61,805 bases of DNA from Oscillospiraceae bacterium (GTDB lineage: Bacteria > Bacillota > Clostridia > Oscillospirales > Oscillospiraceae). The position numbers and the translations under genes were made by a program. A model generated the notes under the pieces. That model worked only from the letters and a program-made list of their open reading frames with translations, did no database searches and was not told where the DNA came from. The stretch is from the NCBI GenBank assembly GCA_015067605.1, contig SVME01000002.1:1-61805 (forward strand). Direction: 5' to 3'. The stretch's first letter is position 1. The number at the start of each line of letters is the position of its first letter. This document shows positions 6,302 to 14,036 of the stretch, one piece after another.

Positions 6302-6604
6302 ATGAAAGAAAAATTGATAACCACCTTCGGTTGGTTTGGTGCAGTCTTGTATTATTTTATCCTAATGACCATCGTCATAATGCCGTTTTTAATGATAGAT
6401 CTTAATTTTTGGATTGAGTGCATTTTGATGGTTGTTTACTTTTTACTACCCATCACGACTCTTATCTTTTGGATTTGGGGTCTAGTTTGTACAATAATGG
6501 GCCCACAGGATATCCTAGCAATCATTTATTACATATTATTTGCCGTTCTTGCGCTACCATATATTGTCCTTACCTTAATATCATTGTTCACTCCGCATAA
6601 ATAA
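6302..6604 (+). CDS. multi-TM membrane protein, 100 aa
   Basis: Start MKEKLITTF has AGGAG at a suitable distance. Three to four hydrophobic helices fill the protein (AVLYYFILMTIVIMPFLMI, CILMVVYFLLPITTLIFWIWG, ILAIIYYILFAVLALPYIVL). It is visibly more A+T-rich than the replication genes and pairs with the next ORF as rightward cargo between repressor and recombinase. Function unknown. Confidence 0.65.
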   Translation: MKEKLITTFGWFGAVLYYFILMTIVIMPFLMIDLNFWIECILMVVYFLLPITTLIFWIWGLVCTIMGPQDILAIIYYILFAVLALPYIVLTLISLFTPHK

Positions 6605-6656
6605 CACTTAAAGCGCACGTAGCATTGCAACGGTTATATTTAAGGGGATCGAATAT

Positions 6657-7469
6657 ATGTTTTCGTTTCTGAAAAATCGCAAAGAAAAAATAGCCGCAGG
6701 TAAGGCTATCGATACAGCCGAAGCAATTATAGATTGTTTCTCCACAATCCTCTCTCTTTCCTCAGACCAAAAATCAATGCTTAAAGAGTTTACATATCCA
6801 TTTATGAAGAAAGTGTATGTAACACAATCTTTGGCAATTAAGGATATTGATATTTATATTGATTTTATATATTTATCGGGATATATCAATCCAAGCTTTT
6901 CACAATTTAAGAAGCACGGAATGTCGACCATATTGAAACGACGGATTTTTGTTCCTGTAGACGTTATGGCACAATTTGATGACTGGGATGGATTTAGGCA
7001 ATCAGCTCTTTGCGATGGATTGATGCTTACATCTGATGCAAGTGCCCCCACCATCGCAGATTGGAATAAGGAATTGTCGCTGTTTTTATATCCGCTATTT
7101 GATTCATCGAATTCAACTCCAGCCAAGGACATTCTCGAACGAATTGTGCAAATTACTAATGAAGCAAGATATGAGGCTTCGAGCATCCCTGAATACATTG
7201 CTCTGCTCGCAGATTTAGACTACAAACGCGAACTACCATATCTAAGCAAATTGGACGCAAAAATAGAAGAACTGTTATGTAATTATGTTAGGGATTTAGA
7301 AATCATCCCTGAGCAGCCACCAAGTGATTTAGTCGGTACATTAAAGCGAAAATCTGGTCATATTAACAGATGGGACTTTGTGCGGAGGCTTCGTATTCAG
7401 CATCTAATTGATGAGGAAATAGAATTCCAGAAACAGTTCTTCAGACAGGCAATAAAAGACCACCAGTAA
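6657..7469 (+). CDS. hypothetical cytosolic protein, 270 aa (element cargo)
   Basis: MFSFLKNRKEKIAAGKAIDT...: mostly alpha-helical, no signal peptide or transmembrane segment, no catalytic motif I recognise. The region is A+T-rich compared with neighbours and follows the small membrane protein by 52 bp. Together these could be an accessory cargo pair such as defence or exclusion, but nothing in the sequence proves that. Confidence 0.6.
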   Translation: MFSFLKNRKEKIAAGKAIDTAEAIIDCFSTILSLSSDQKSMLKEFTYPFMKKVYVTQSLAIKDIDIYIDFIYLSGYINPSFSQFKKHGMSTILKRRIFVPVDVMAQFDDWDGFRQSALCDGLMLTSDASAPTIADWNKELSLFLYPLFDSSNSTPAKDILERIVQITNEARYEASSIPEYIALLADLDYKRELPYLSKLDAKIEELLCNYVRDLEIIPEQPPSDLVGTLKRKSGHINRWDFVRRLRIQHLIDEEIEFQKQFFRQAIKDHQ

Positions 7470-7498
7470 TCATTTTCAATCTATTCAACAATAAAACC

Positions 7499-7522
7499 GC
7501 CCCGGTGGATTAACACCGGGGC
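7499..7522. other. GC-rich hairpin upstream of recombinase
   Basis: GCCCCGGTG-GATTAA-CACCGGGGC forms a perfect 9-bp stem 20 bp before the recombinase ribosome site. A T-rich tail (GGTTTTATTG) exists only on the minus strand, so it may stop leftward transcription. It could also separate the cargo genes from the recombinase. Confidence 0.45.
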
Positions 7523-7549
7523 AGCTTAGAAGAAAGGAGCTGGTCAGTC

Positions 7550-9124
7550 ATGTGGCAGCTTCCCAGATTATCAACGCAGGACATCCTCATATACCTCAGA
7601 AAATCCCGAACCGATGACCCGATGCTGACGGTGGAAGAAGTCCTATCCAAGCATGAACAGATGCTGAATGAATGGGTGGAGCGGAACCTTCCCGGCTGTG
7701 CGCCGGTGCCGGAGGAGAACCGCTACCGCGAGGTAGTATCCGGCGAGACCATCGAGAGCCGTCCGAAGGTGCAGGAGCTGCTGCGCCGTATCGAGTCTCC
7801 CAGAGTCAAGGCCGTCCTGATTGTCGAGCCCCAGCGTCTCAGCCGTGGCGATTTGGAGGACATCGGCCGGCTGGTCAAGATTCTCCGCTATACCAACACC
7901 CTCGCCATCACCCTCCAGTATTCCTATGACCTGAACGATGAGCGTGACCGGGATATCTTTGAACGGGAGCTGAAACGGGGAAACGAGTTTCTGGAATACC
8001 AGAAGCGCATCATGGGCAACGGCCGCATCCTGTCTGTCCAGAACGGTAACTTCATCGGCCAGCATCCACCCTACGGCTACCGGAAGATTCAAATCAAAGA
8101 AGGGAAACGCAAATGCCATACGCTGGAGCCAATTCCGGAGGAGGCCGAAATTGTCAAACTGGTTTTCCAGCTCTACGCCCAGGGCACCAATGCCCATGCC
8201 ATCGCCCGAACATTAAACGGAATGGGTGTCGCAGCCCCAGCCGGCGGAGCATGGTCGGCGGCCAGCGTCAAGCCTATGGTCACCAACGACCATTATATCG
8301 GTATGGTCCATTGGAACCGGCGAAAGACGGTCAAGGTAATTGAACAGGGCGAGCTAATCGCCACCCGACCTCGCCACAAGGAATATCTGGTCTACCCCGG
8401 CAAACATCCGGCCATCATCGATCAGGATCTTTGGGATGCGGTACAGGACATTCGTGGCAAAATGCCGCCGGTCAAAGATAAAGTCAAATATTCCAACGTG
8501 TTTTCCGGCCTGATTTATTGCAAATGCGGCGCTGCCATGAGCCGACGGCAATATAAGCGTGATGGCGTAGAACGCTCCGCCCCTCGGCTCCTTTGCCTGA
8601 ATCAAACATCCTGCTGTACCGCCTCCTGCACCGTAGAGGAAATGACTGCCGAAGTGATAAAGATTCTCAGAGCTGCTATTGCTGATATCGATCTCCAAAT
8701 CCAGCGAGGACCGTCCGACGCTGCGCTGATGCAGCGCCAACTCATCGCCCAACTAGAAAAGCATCTCGACGATTTGGAGCAGCAAGAGTACACCCTCTGG
8801 GATAAATACACCCAGGAAGCTATGCCCCAGCACATCTTCGCAAAGTTGAAAGACAAAATCTATCAGGAACGTCAGCAGACCCAGCAGGCCCTCGCCACTG
8901 CCCGGGAGAACGCTCCGGAGCAGGTGGATTATGAGCAACGCCGTGCTACTTTCCACGCTGCATTGGAACTTTTGCAAAGTCCGGACGCATCCGTCCGAGA
9001 AACCAATCTTATGCTCAAAAAGTGCATTAAGAAAATCACCTATAACCGAAAAATGAAAAACAACAATAATCGCCGCTTCGGGACTCCGGAACCCATCGAG
9101 CTGGAAGTCAGCCTAAACATCTGA
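7550..9124 (+). CDS. large serine recombinase (site-specific integrase)
   Basis: 524 aa. The N-terminal resolvase domain has the catalytic serine at about residue 19 (YLRKSRTDD) and the conserved arginine region EPQRLSRGDLEDIG. A recombinase domain follows (YGYRK..., AHAIARTLNGMGVAAP), then a zinc-ribbon (CKCGAAMSRR ... CLNQTSCC) and a coiled-coil C-terminus (about 400-480). It should integrate and excise the element by cutting attP/attB. It lies at the right end, reading toward the interrupted cotJC gene. Start ATG has AAAGGAG about 10 nt upstream. Directionality would need a partner factor, not identified here. Confidence 0.93.
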   Translation: MWQLPRLSTQDILIYLRKSRTDDPMLTVEEVLSKHEQMLNEWVERNLPGCAPVPEENRYREVVSGETIESRPKVQELLRRIESPRVKAVLIVEPQRLSRGDLEDIGRLVKILRYTNTLAITLQYSYDLNDERDRDIFERELKRGNEFLEYQKRIMGNGRILSVQNGNFIGQHPPYGYRKIQIKEGKRKCHTLEPIPEEAEIVKLVFQLYAQGTNAHAIARTLNGMGVAAPAGGAWSAASVKPMVTNDHYIGMVHWNRRKTVKVIEQGELIATRPRHKEYLVYPGKHPAIIDQDLWDAVQDIRGKMPPVKDKVKYSNVFSGLIYCKCGAAMSRRQYKRDGVERSAPRLLCLNQTSCCTASCTVEEMTAEVIKILRAAIADIDLQIQRGPSDAALMQRQLIAQLEKHLDDLEQQEYTLWDKYTQEAMPQHIFAKLKDKIYQERQQTQQALATARENAPEQVDYEQRRATFHAALELLQSPDASVRETNLMLKKCIKKITYNRKMKNNNNRRFGTPEPIELEVSLNI

Positions 9125-9150
9125 CCCCACTCCCCCGGCCCCGAAAATAC

Positions 9151-9378
9151 TTAGACCCACCATGTCCAACATGGTGGGTCTAGTTCTTCGGTTCCAATAT
9201 CAGTCAATAATCCCTTCAATTCATCAAAGGGCATAGAGTAGCGCTGGGACAGATAACGCAGGGATGCGCCCAGTTCTCCGTCTGGGCCACCGTACTGGGA
9301 GATAATGATGGATGCCAGACGGGGGTTCGGACGTGCGATTTTTACCGGATACTGAAGCTTCTTATTATAGACAAACAT
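9151..9378 (-). pseudogene. cotJC: spore coat manganese-catalase-like CotJC, truncated at about codon 66
   Basis: 75-aa ORF. Residues 1-66 follow CotJC closely: VYNKKLQYPVKIARPNPRLA, QYGGPDGELGASLRYLSQRY, then GLLTDIGTEEL. Full-length CotJC is about 190 aa and the next motif (AHLE, metal ligands) is missing. Instead nine unrelated residues (DPPCWTWWV) and a stop come from the mobile element. RBS AAGGAGGGG lies just before the ATG, 3 bp after the cotJAB stop. The break is at the codons of a metal-ligand motif, as expected for a serine integrase target. The 3' part of the gene should lie at the far end of the element. Confidence 0.9.
9152..9182. other. perfect 13-bp inverted repeat at the element/cotJC junction (attachment region or terminator)
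   Basis: TAGACCCACCATG-TCCAA-CATGGTGGGTCTA begins at the chimeric cotJC stop codon and ends exactly where recognisable CotJC codons begin. It may be part of the hybrid attachment site (attR) or a terminator that stops recombinase transcription. A U-tract is lacking on both strands. Confidence 0.6.
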
Positions 9379-9381
9379 CCT

Positions 9382-9825
9382 TTACCCCTCCTTATTTGCG
9401 CAGTATTCCCAAGGCCACGGATCATCCAGCCAACGGTATTCCCCTTCCGTCGGTGTCCCATGGTTAATGGGGCGGCACCCTTCGGAGTATTCCATCATGC
9501 AATTATGATATAGTTTTTGATAAGTGCGGTACATATCCAGTGCCACCGAATCATCCCGATGGGTATCCAAATACAGTGCAAGCTCCTGAAGGGCAAAGCC
9601 CAGCGTTTGCAGACGGGTCTTTGGGGTATCCGCTTTTTCCTGCTTATTGGCCATCCCTTTGAAGGGCAAATCCAGTCCGGGATACATGGTGCCCCGAATC
9701 AGACCCTTTGGCGGCTCATACATGGGCGGATCATCCGGCTGAAACGGAACGTAGGGATTGGCCAGCGGTGCCTTTTCTGGCAGGATGCCATATGCGCCGT
9801 TTGAATCCATTCTTTTACGCTGCAA
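9382..9825 (-). CDS. cotJB: CotJA-CotJB fusion spore coat protein
   Basis: 147 aa. Residues about 20-60 match CotJA (ANPYVPFQ, PMYEPPKGLIRGTMYPGLDLPF). Residues about 70-147 match CotJB (LGFALQELALYLDTHRDD, DMYRTYQKLY and the terminal RWLDDPWPWEY). In B. subtilis these are separate genes (about 80 and 100 aa), so this is a fusion or read-through of two cotJ genes. Start is TTG, with GGAGG 8 nt upstream. It is the first gene of the cotJ operon, expressed in the mother cell in Bacillus. It still looks intact, although cotJC downstream is broken. Confidence 0.85.
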   Translation of the reverse strand: MQRKRMDSNGAYGILPEKAPLANPYVPFQPDDPPMYEPPKGLIRGTMYPGLDLPFKGMANKQEKADTPKTRLQTLGFALQELALYLDTHRDDSVALDMYRTYQKLYHNCMMEYSEGCRPINHGTPTEGEYRWLDDPWPWEYCANKEG

Positions 9826-9897
9826 AAGTCATTCCTCCAATCACATAATCATTAGAGCTGTCGCTCCGGCTCATACTATGCAATCATTTGTCGATGT

Positions 9898-9928
9898 GTT
9901 CATTTCGCAGCGACGACAACATAATAAT
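9898..9928 (+). promoter_or_regulatory. possible sigma-E promoter for cwlD
   Basis: GTTCATTT - 14 nt - CATAATAAT resembles the mother-cell sigma-E pattern and lies just upstream of cwlD, a gene under sigma-E control in Bacillus. The match is approximate. Confidence 0.4.
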
Positions 9929-9945
9929 AAATGAGGTGATTGCAA

Positions 9946-10656
9946 ATGAAAGTGTGGAAGCTGATACCATTATATGTAATTGTAGTGGTGGGAGCGCTGG
10001 CCCTCGTCTTTGGAGGGAGCGAGGCTGTAACAGTGATGGTTTCCCGAACGCCGATTGCTGGACGTACCTGTGTCGTGATAGATGCAGGACACGGAGGTAT
10101 TGACGGCGGTGCCACCTCCTGCACTGGGGTTCTGGAGAGTCATATTAATTTAGAGATTGCCCTCCGTCTGAATGATTTGATGCGTTTTTTGGGCTATGAT
10201 ACTATGATGATTCGCACCTCTGATACATCTATATATACCGAAGGAAACACCATTGCTTCCCAAAAAGTTTCCGATTTGAAGAACCGTGTCAAACTTGTAA
10301 ATCAGCAGGAAGATGCGTTGCTGGTGAGCATCCATCAAAATACATTTTCCGATAGCCAGTATTCCGGCGCACAGGTTTTTTACGCCAAGGATGAGGCAAG
10401 CCGCACTCTGGCGCAGAAAATGCAATCCGCTTTCATCGCCACGATAAACCCATCCAGCAAACGAAAATGCAAGGCATCCGATGGAATATACCTGATGCAG
10501 AACATCAACAAGCCGGGAATCCTCATCGAGTGCGGCTTTCTAACGAATCCTCAGGAGGAAGCCCTGCTCCGCTCCCCTACCCATCAGCAAAAAATCGCCT
10601 GCGTCATTGCTACCTGCTTGAGTAATCACATAAATACGCCAAAAGCCTCCGGCTGA
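9946..10656 (+). CDS. cwlD: N-acetylmuramoyl-L-alanine amidase CwlD (spore cortex)
   Basis: 236 aa from MKVWKLIPLY, with GAGGTG upstream of the ATG. The N-terminal signal anchor (LIPLYVIVVVGALALVFGG) is followed by an Amidase_3 domain. Zinc ligands are visible in DAGHGGIDGG, LESHINLEIAL and SIHQNTF, and the catalytic Glu in LIECGFLTN. CwlD removes the stem peptide from muramic acid during muramic-delta-lactam formation in the spore cortex, which germination enzymes later recognise. It acts on the outer side of the mother-cell-derived membrane. It is placed next to cotJ, in keeping with sporulation use. Confidence 0.9.
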   Translation: MKVWKLIPLYVIVVVGALALVFGGSEAVTVMVSRTPIAGRTCVVIDAGHGGIDGGATSCTGVLESHINLEIALRLNDLMRFLGYDTMMIRTSDTSIYTEGNTIASQKVSDLKNRVKLVNQQEDALLVSIHQNTFSDSQYSGAQVFYAKDEASRTLAQKMQSAFIATINPSSKRKCKASDGIYLMQNINKPGILIECGFLTNPQEEALLRSPTHQQKIACVIATCLSNHINTPKASG

Positions 10657-10670
10657 TCCGGAGGCTTTTA
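10641..10670. terminator. bidirectional terminator between cwlD and asnA
   Basis: AAAAGCCTCCGG-CTGAT-CCGGAGGCTTTTA: an 11-bp stem with A- and T-runs on both sides. It serves convergent cwlD and asnA; the cwlD stop lies within the hairpin loop. Confidence 0.85.
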
Positions 10671-10678
10671 ATGGTTAT

Positions 10679-11686
10679 TTACAGCAGCCGAATACCGGCC
10701 TTTTCACAGGCATCGATGGTGGTCTGATCCCAAACGCTGGACTGCACCTCACCGATGTGGGCGCAGCCCATCATCAGCATACTCAGTCGGGACTGGCCGA
10801 TACCGCCGCCGATGGTCAGGGGCAACTCACCGTTGAGAAGCGCCTTATGGAAAGGCAAATCTCTGCGGTAATCGCAGCCGGAAAGGGTCAGCTGACGATC
10901 CAGCGCCTCCGGATCCACACGGATACCCATAGAGGAAATCTCCAGGGATCTTCCCAGCACATCATCCCAGAAGAAGATATCGCAGTTCAGATTCCAATCA
11001 TCATAGTCCGGCGCACGACCATCATGGGGCTTGCCGGATTTCAGCTTGCCGCCAATCTGCATAATGCAAGCGGTCTGGTTCTCCCGAACGAAGGCATCCT
11101 CCCGCTCATGACCGCTCAAATCCGGATACATATACTCCAGCTCCTGAGTGGTCACAAAGGCCACTTCCCGCTTCAGCTCCACACGAAGCTGGGGATAGCG
11201 CACGTGCAGCCGGTCGTTGGTGTTGCAGATAGCGCTGACGATAGCCCGCACAATCAGCTTCAGGTAGTCCAGATTCCGGTTTTCCTTGGTGATGACCTTT
11301 TCCCAGTCCCACTGATCGACGTAGATGGAGTGAACGTTGTCCAGCTCCTCGTCACGGCGAATAGCGTTCATATCCGTATACAGGCCATTGCCGATGCCGA
11401 AGCCGTAACGCTTCAGCGCCAGCCGCTTCCACTTGGCCAGAGAATGAACCACCTGCGCATCGTTTCCAACCGCAGGAATATCGAAGGAAACGGGCCGCTC
11501 ATAGCCGTTCAGGTTATCGTTCAGGCCGGAATCCGCCGTAACAAACAGCGGTGCGGAAACACGTTTCAGATTCAGCGCACCGGAAAACTCATCCTGAAAG
11601 GTGGCCTTAATGTAGGCAATGGCTCGCTGGGTATCATATTCATCCAAAACGGGCTTGTAGCCCTCGGGAATGTAAATCTTGTTCAT
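10679..11686 (-). CDS. asnA: aspartate-ammonia ligase (asparagine synthetase A)
   Basis: 335 aa, the usual AsnA length (about 330). It is a class II aminoacyl-tRNA-synthetase-like enzyme that makes asparagine from aspartate, ATP and ammonia in the cytosol. Visible conserved blocks: RVSAPLFVTADSGLNDNLNGYERPVSFD, SIYVDQWDWEKVI, and GGGIGQSRLSMLMMG near the end (motif 3-like ATP site). AAAGGACGG precedes the ATG. It is a single gene with its own terminator, between sporulation gene blocks. Confidence 0.95.
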   Translation of the reverse strand: MNKIYIPEGYKPVLDEYDTQRAIAYIKATFQDEFSGALNLKRVSAPLFVTADSGLNDNLNGYERPVSFDIPAVGNDAQVVHSLAKWKRLALKRYGFGIGNGLYTDMNAIRRDEELDNVHSIYVDQWDWEKVITKENRNLDYLKLIVRAIVSAICNTNDRLHVRYPQLRVELKREVAFVTTQELEYMYPDLSGHEREDAFVRENQTACIMQIGGKLKSGKPHDGRAPDYDDWNLNCDIFFWDDVLGRSLEISSMGIRVDPEALDRQLTLSGCDYRRDLPFHKALLNGELPLTIGGGIGQSRLSMLMMGCAHIGEVQSSVWDQTTIDACEKAGIRLL

Positions 11687-11747
11687 AAAATCGCCGTCCT
11701 TTCTAACAGCCTATATCGTACCATATTTTCAAAAAAAATCAAGAATC

Positions 11748-12599
11748 TTATACGGTACGGCTGGTCAGACTTTGAGCCAGCGAAATCATGTAATCGGTAT
11801 CTTCAAATACAGCCAGGGCCTCGATGGCGATATTCGTGTATTTATCCACCAATTCCTCGCACTTTCCAAGGCCGTAAAGCCGCACAAAGGTGTTTTTTCC
11901 TTCGTCTACGCCCACAGCCTTGCCAAGTTCCTGAGCATTTCCAATCACGTCCAGCATATCGTCACGAATCTGGAACGCAAGGCCCAGCGCACCTGCAAAT
12001 CTTCCGGCGGCGGCAACCTGTTCCTCCGAAGCGCCGCCGGCCATGGCACCGGTAACGCAAGCCGCATTGATCAGCGCACCGGTTTTACGGGTCTGGATGT
12101 CAATGACCTCCTGCTCCGTCAACAATCGCTCTTCGCTCATGATATCCAGCACCTGACCGCCTACCATCCCCAGAGAGCCGGCACATTCCGCCAGCACGGC
12201 AATGGCATCAACAATCCCTGCGGTGGACGCCACTGCGAATGCATCGGTCAACAATGCGTCACCGGCCAAAATGGCCATCGCTTCGCCGTAAACCTTGTGA
12301 TTGGTCAGTCTGCCCCGCCGATAATCGTCATTATCCATGCAGGGAAGATCATCGTGGATTAGGCTGTAAGTATGAATCATCTCGATGGCGGCGGCAAAGG
12401 GCGCAGCCTTTTTCCAGTCCGCACCACACATCCGGCAAAACTCGAAGGCAAACACCGGACGCAGCCGCTTGCCACCGGCCTGTAGGCTATACTCCATGGC
12501 TTCAAACAGCTTCGATTGGGGTTCGCTGCTGAACCTGCCGTACCAATCCTTCAAATACTGTTCGATATATGCTTTATATTCACCCGTTCTGTCATTCAT
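11748..12599 (-). CDS. ispA: polyprenyl (farnesyl/geranyl) diphosphate synthase
   Basis: 283 aa from MNDRTGEYK; this ATG overlaps the xseB stop and has GGAGG 9 nt upstream, so the track's longer start is rejected. All-alpha isoprenyl synthase: first Asp-rich motif HDDLPCMDNDDYRRG, second FQIRDDMLDV, and the substrate lysine/arginine GGKRLRP. It condenses IPP with allylic diphosphates to C15/C20 in the cytosol, feeding undecaprenol and quinones. xseA-xseB-ispA order is the normal Firmicutes arrangement; it is the last gene of the long leftward operon. Confidence 0.93.
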   Translation of the reverse strand: MNDRTGEYKAYIEQYLKDWYGRFSSEPQSKLFEAMEYSLQAGGKRLRPVFAFEFCRMCGADWKKAAPFAAAIEMIHTYSLIHDDLPCMDNDDYRRGRLTNHKVYGEAMAILAGDALLTDAFAVASTAGIVDAIAVLAECAGSLGMVGGQVLDIMSEERLLTEQEVIDIQTRKTGALINAACVTGAMAGGASEEQVAAAGRFAGALGLAFQIRDDMLDVIGNAQELGKAVGVDEGKNTFVRLYGLGKCEELVDKYTNIAIEALAVFEDTDYMISLAQSLTSRTV

Positions 12600-12822
12600 T
12601 TGGCATATCCTCCAGTACCGGACTGCCATCAGGGGCAGTCATCACCTTTTGCACCTGCAGCTGAGCATCATCCAGCAGCTTACCGCAGCTGCGCACCAGC
12701 TCGGTTCCCTCCTGAAAGAGCTTCAAAGACTCCTCCAGCGCCACATCGCCCCGCTCCATGGCACGGACAATTTGCTCCAGACGCTGCATATTGGATTCAA
12801 AAGTTGCATTTTGCTGATTCAT
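12592..12822 (-). CDS. xseB: exodeoxyribonuclease VII small subunit
   Basis: 76 aa, typical XseB length. The helical hairpin pattern FESNMQRLEQIVRAMERGDVALEESLKLFQEG is diagnostic. Several XseB copies bind one XseA to form ExoVII, which degrades single-stranded DNA from both ends to short oligonucleotides. It overlaps xseA by 4 bp and ispA by 8 bp, so the three are translationally coupled. Confidence 0.95.
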   Translation of the reverse strand: MNQQNATFESNMQRLEQIVRAMERGDVALEESLKLFQEGTELVRSCGKLLDDAQLQVQKVMTAPDGSPVLEDMPNE

Positions 12823-14036
12823 AAGGCATCCTCCTCAATATGAGTGACCACGGCAGAAATACTGCCGTCTGCCAACGAAAGGCGAAGGGCATCTCCCGCG
12901 GCCACCTGCCGTACAGAGCGCAGAACGGTTCCATCGTCCTTGCGAGCCATGGCATAGCCCCGTGTTAATACCTTCAAAGGGCTCATGGCATCCAGCTTTG
13001 CAGTTAGGCCGATATAGCCCTGTTTTTTTCTATCAATCAAGCGAATTTCCGCCGCTGTCAGTCGTTCCTGCAGCGCAGAAAGATCCTTGCGTCGCCGCTC
13101 CAGATAACCCGTAGGCGAGCAGAGCGCCGGACTGGAGGACAGGATTTTCAAATGTTGACGGGCAGATTTCAGCTGTCTGGACAGTGCAGCTGCCATGGCA
13201 GCGGAGTGAGCATCCAGTCCTTGCCGTAGCGCATCCTGATCCGGCACCGCCAATTCAGCAGCGTTGGACGGGGTCGCCGCCCGCAAATCCGCCACATAGT
13301 CAGAAATGGTCACGTCCGGCTCATGTCCAACGGCGGAGATAATTGGAATCTGGGAATCAAAAATGGCATGGGCAACCAACTCGTCATTGAAAGCCCAGAG
13401 ATCCTCGATGGAGCCACCGCCCCGACCCACAATCAGCAAGTCCGCAAGACGATAGTGGTTTGCGTAACGAATCGCCCCAGCGATTTCTGCCGGAGCTTCC
13501 GCCCCCTGCACCCGCACCGGTAACAAACGAACCTGCGTCAGCGGATAGCGCTTACGAAGAATACGCAGCATATCATGCAGCGCCGCACCGGCGGAGCTGG
13601 TCACGATGCCAATCACGCCGGGATAGCGGGGAATAGGCTTTTTATGGGCGGGATCGAATAATCCCTGCGCCGCCAGCTTTGCCTTTAGCTGCTCAAAGGC
13701 GGCGTGCAAATCGCCCACTCCGTCCACTGCCATCGCCGTGCAATAGAGCTGGTAGGCGCCATCCCGTGGATAAACGGAAATCTTACCCATGGCGATGACC
13801 TTCATGCCGTTCTCGGGCCGAAAACGCAGGCGCATAGCGTTACCCTTAAACATAACCGCCTTCAATGCGCCGCCCTCGTCTTTCAGCGTAAAATAGTGAT
13901 GGCCCGAGGGATACTGCTTGTAGTTGCTGATTTCGCCACGCACCGCCACCTGCGTCAGTAATGGATCTGCATCCATGCGGGAGCGGATGTATTCATTGAT
14001 TTGCGAAATGGACAGAATATTCTGCGCCATCATCAT
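12819..14036 (-). CDS. xseA: exodeoxyribonuclease VII large subunit
   Basis: 405 aa. An N-terminal OB-fold (SISQINEYIRSRMDADPLLTQVAVRGEISNYK) is followed by the Exonuc_VII_L catalytic region with GVIGIVTSSAGAALHDM, LLIVGRGGGSIEDLWAFNDE and ISAVGHEPDVTISDYVADLRAATPS. A long coiled coil and a short C-terminal VLTRGYAM segment complete it. It is the catalytic subunit of ExoVII. MMM start codons make the exact first residue uncertain by one or two. Overlaps the TsaD-like gene by 4 bp. Confidence 0.95.
   Translation of the reverse strand: MMMAQNILSISQINEYIRSRMDADPLLTQVAVRGEISNYKQYPSGHHYFTLKDEGGALKAVMFKGNAMRLRFRPENGMKVIAMGKISVYPRDGAYQLYCTAMAVDGVGDLHAAFEQLKAKLAAQGLFDPAHKKPIPRYPGVIGIVTSSAGAALHDMLRILRKRYPLTQVRLLPVRVQGAEAPAEIAGAIRYANHYRLADLLIVGRGGGSIEDLWAFNDELVAHAIFDSQIPIISAVGHEPDVTISDYVADLRAATPSNAAELAVPDQDALRQGLDAHSAAMAAALSRQLKSARQHLKILSSSPALCSPTGYLERRRKDLSALQERLTAAEIRLIDRKKQGYIGLTAKLDAMSPLKVLTRGYAMARKDDGTVLRSVRQVAAGDALRLSLADGSISAVVTHIEEDAL

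Noticed and set aside
9888-10103. 71-aa ORF overlapping the start of cwlD
   Set aside because: Shadow frame; the amidase frame with a ribosome site is the real gene.
10757-12055. 432-aa plus-strand ORF
   Set aside because: Shadow crossing asnA and ispA on the opposite strand; no start signal.
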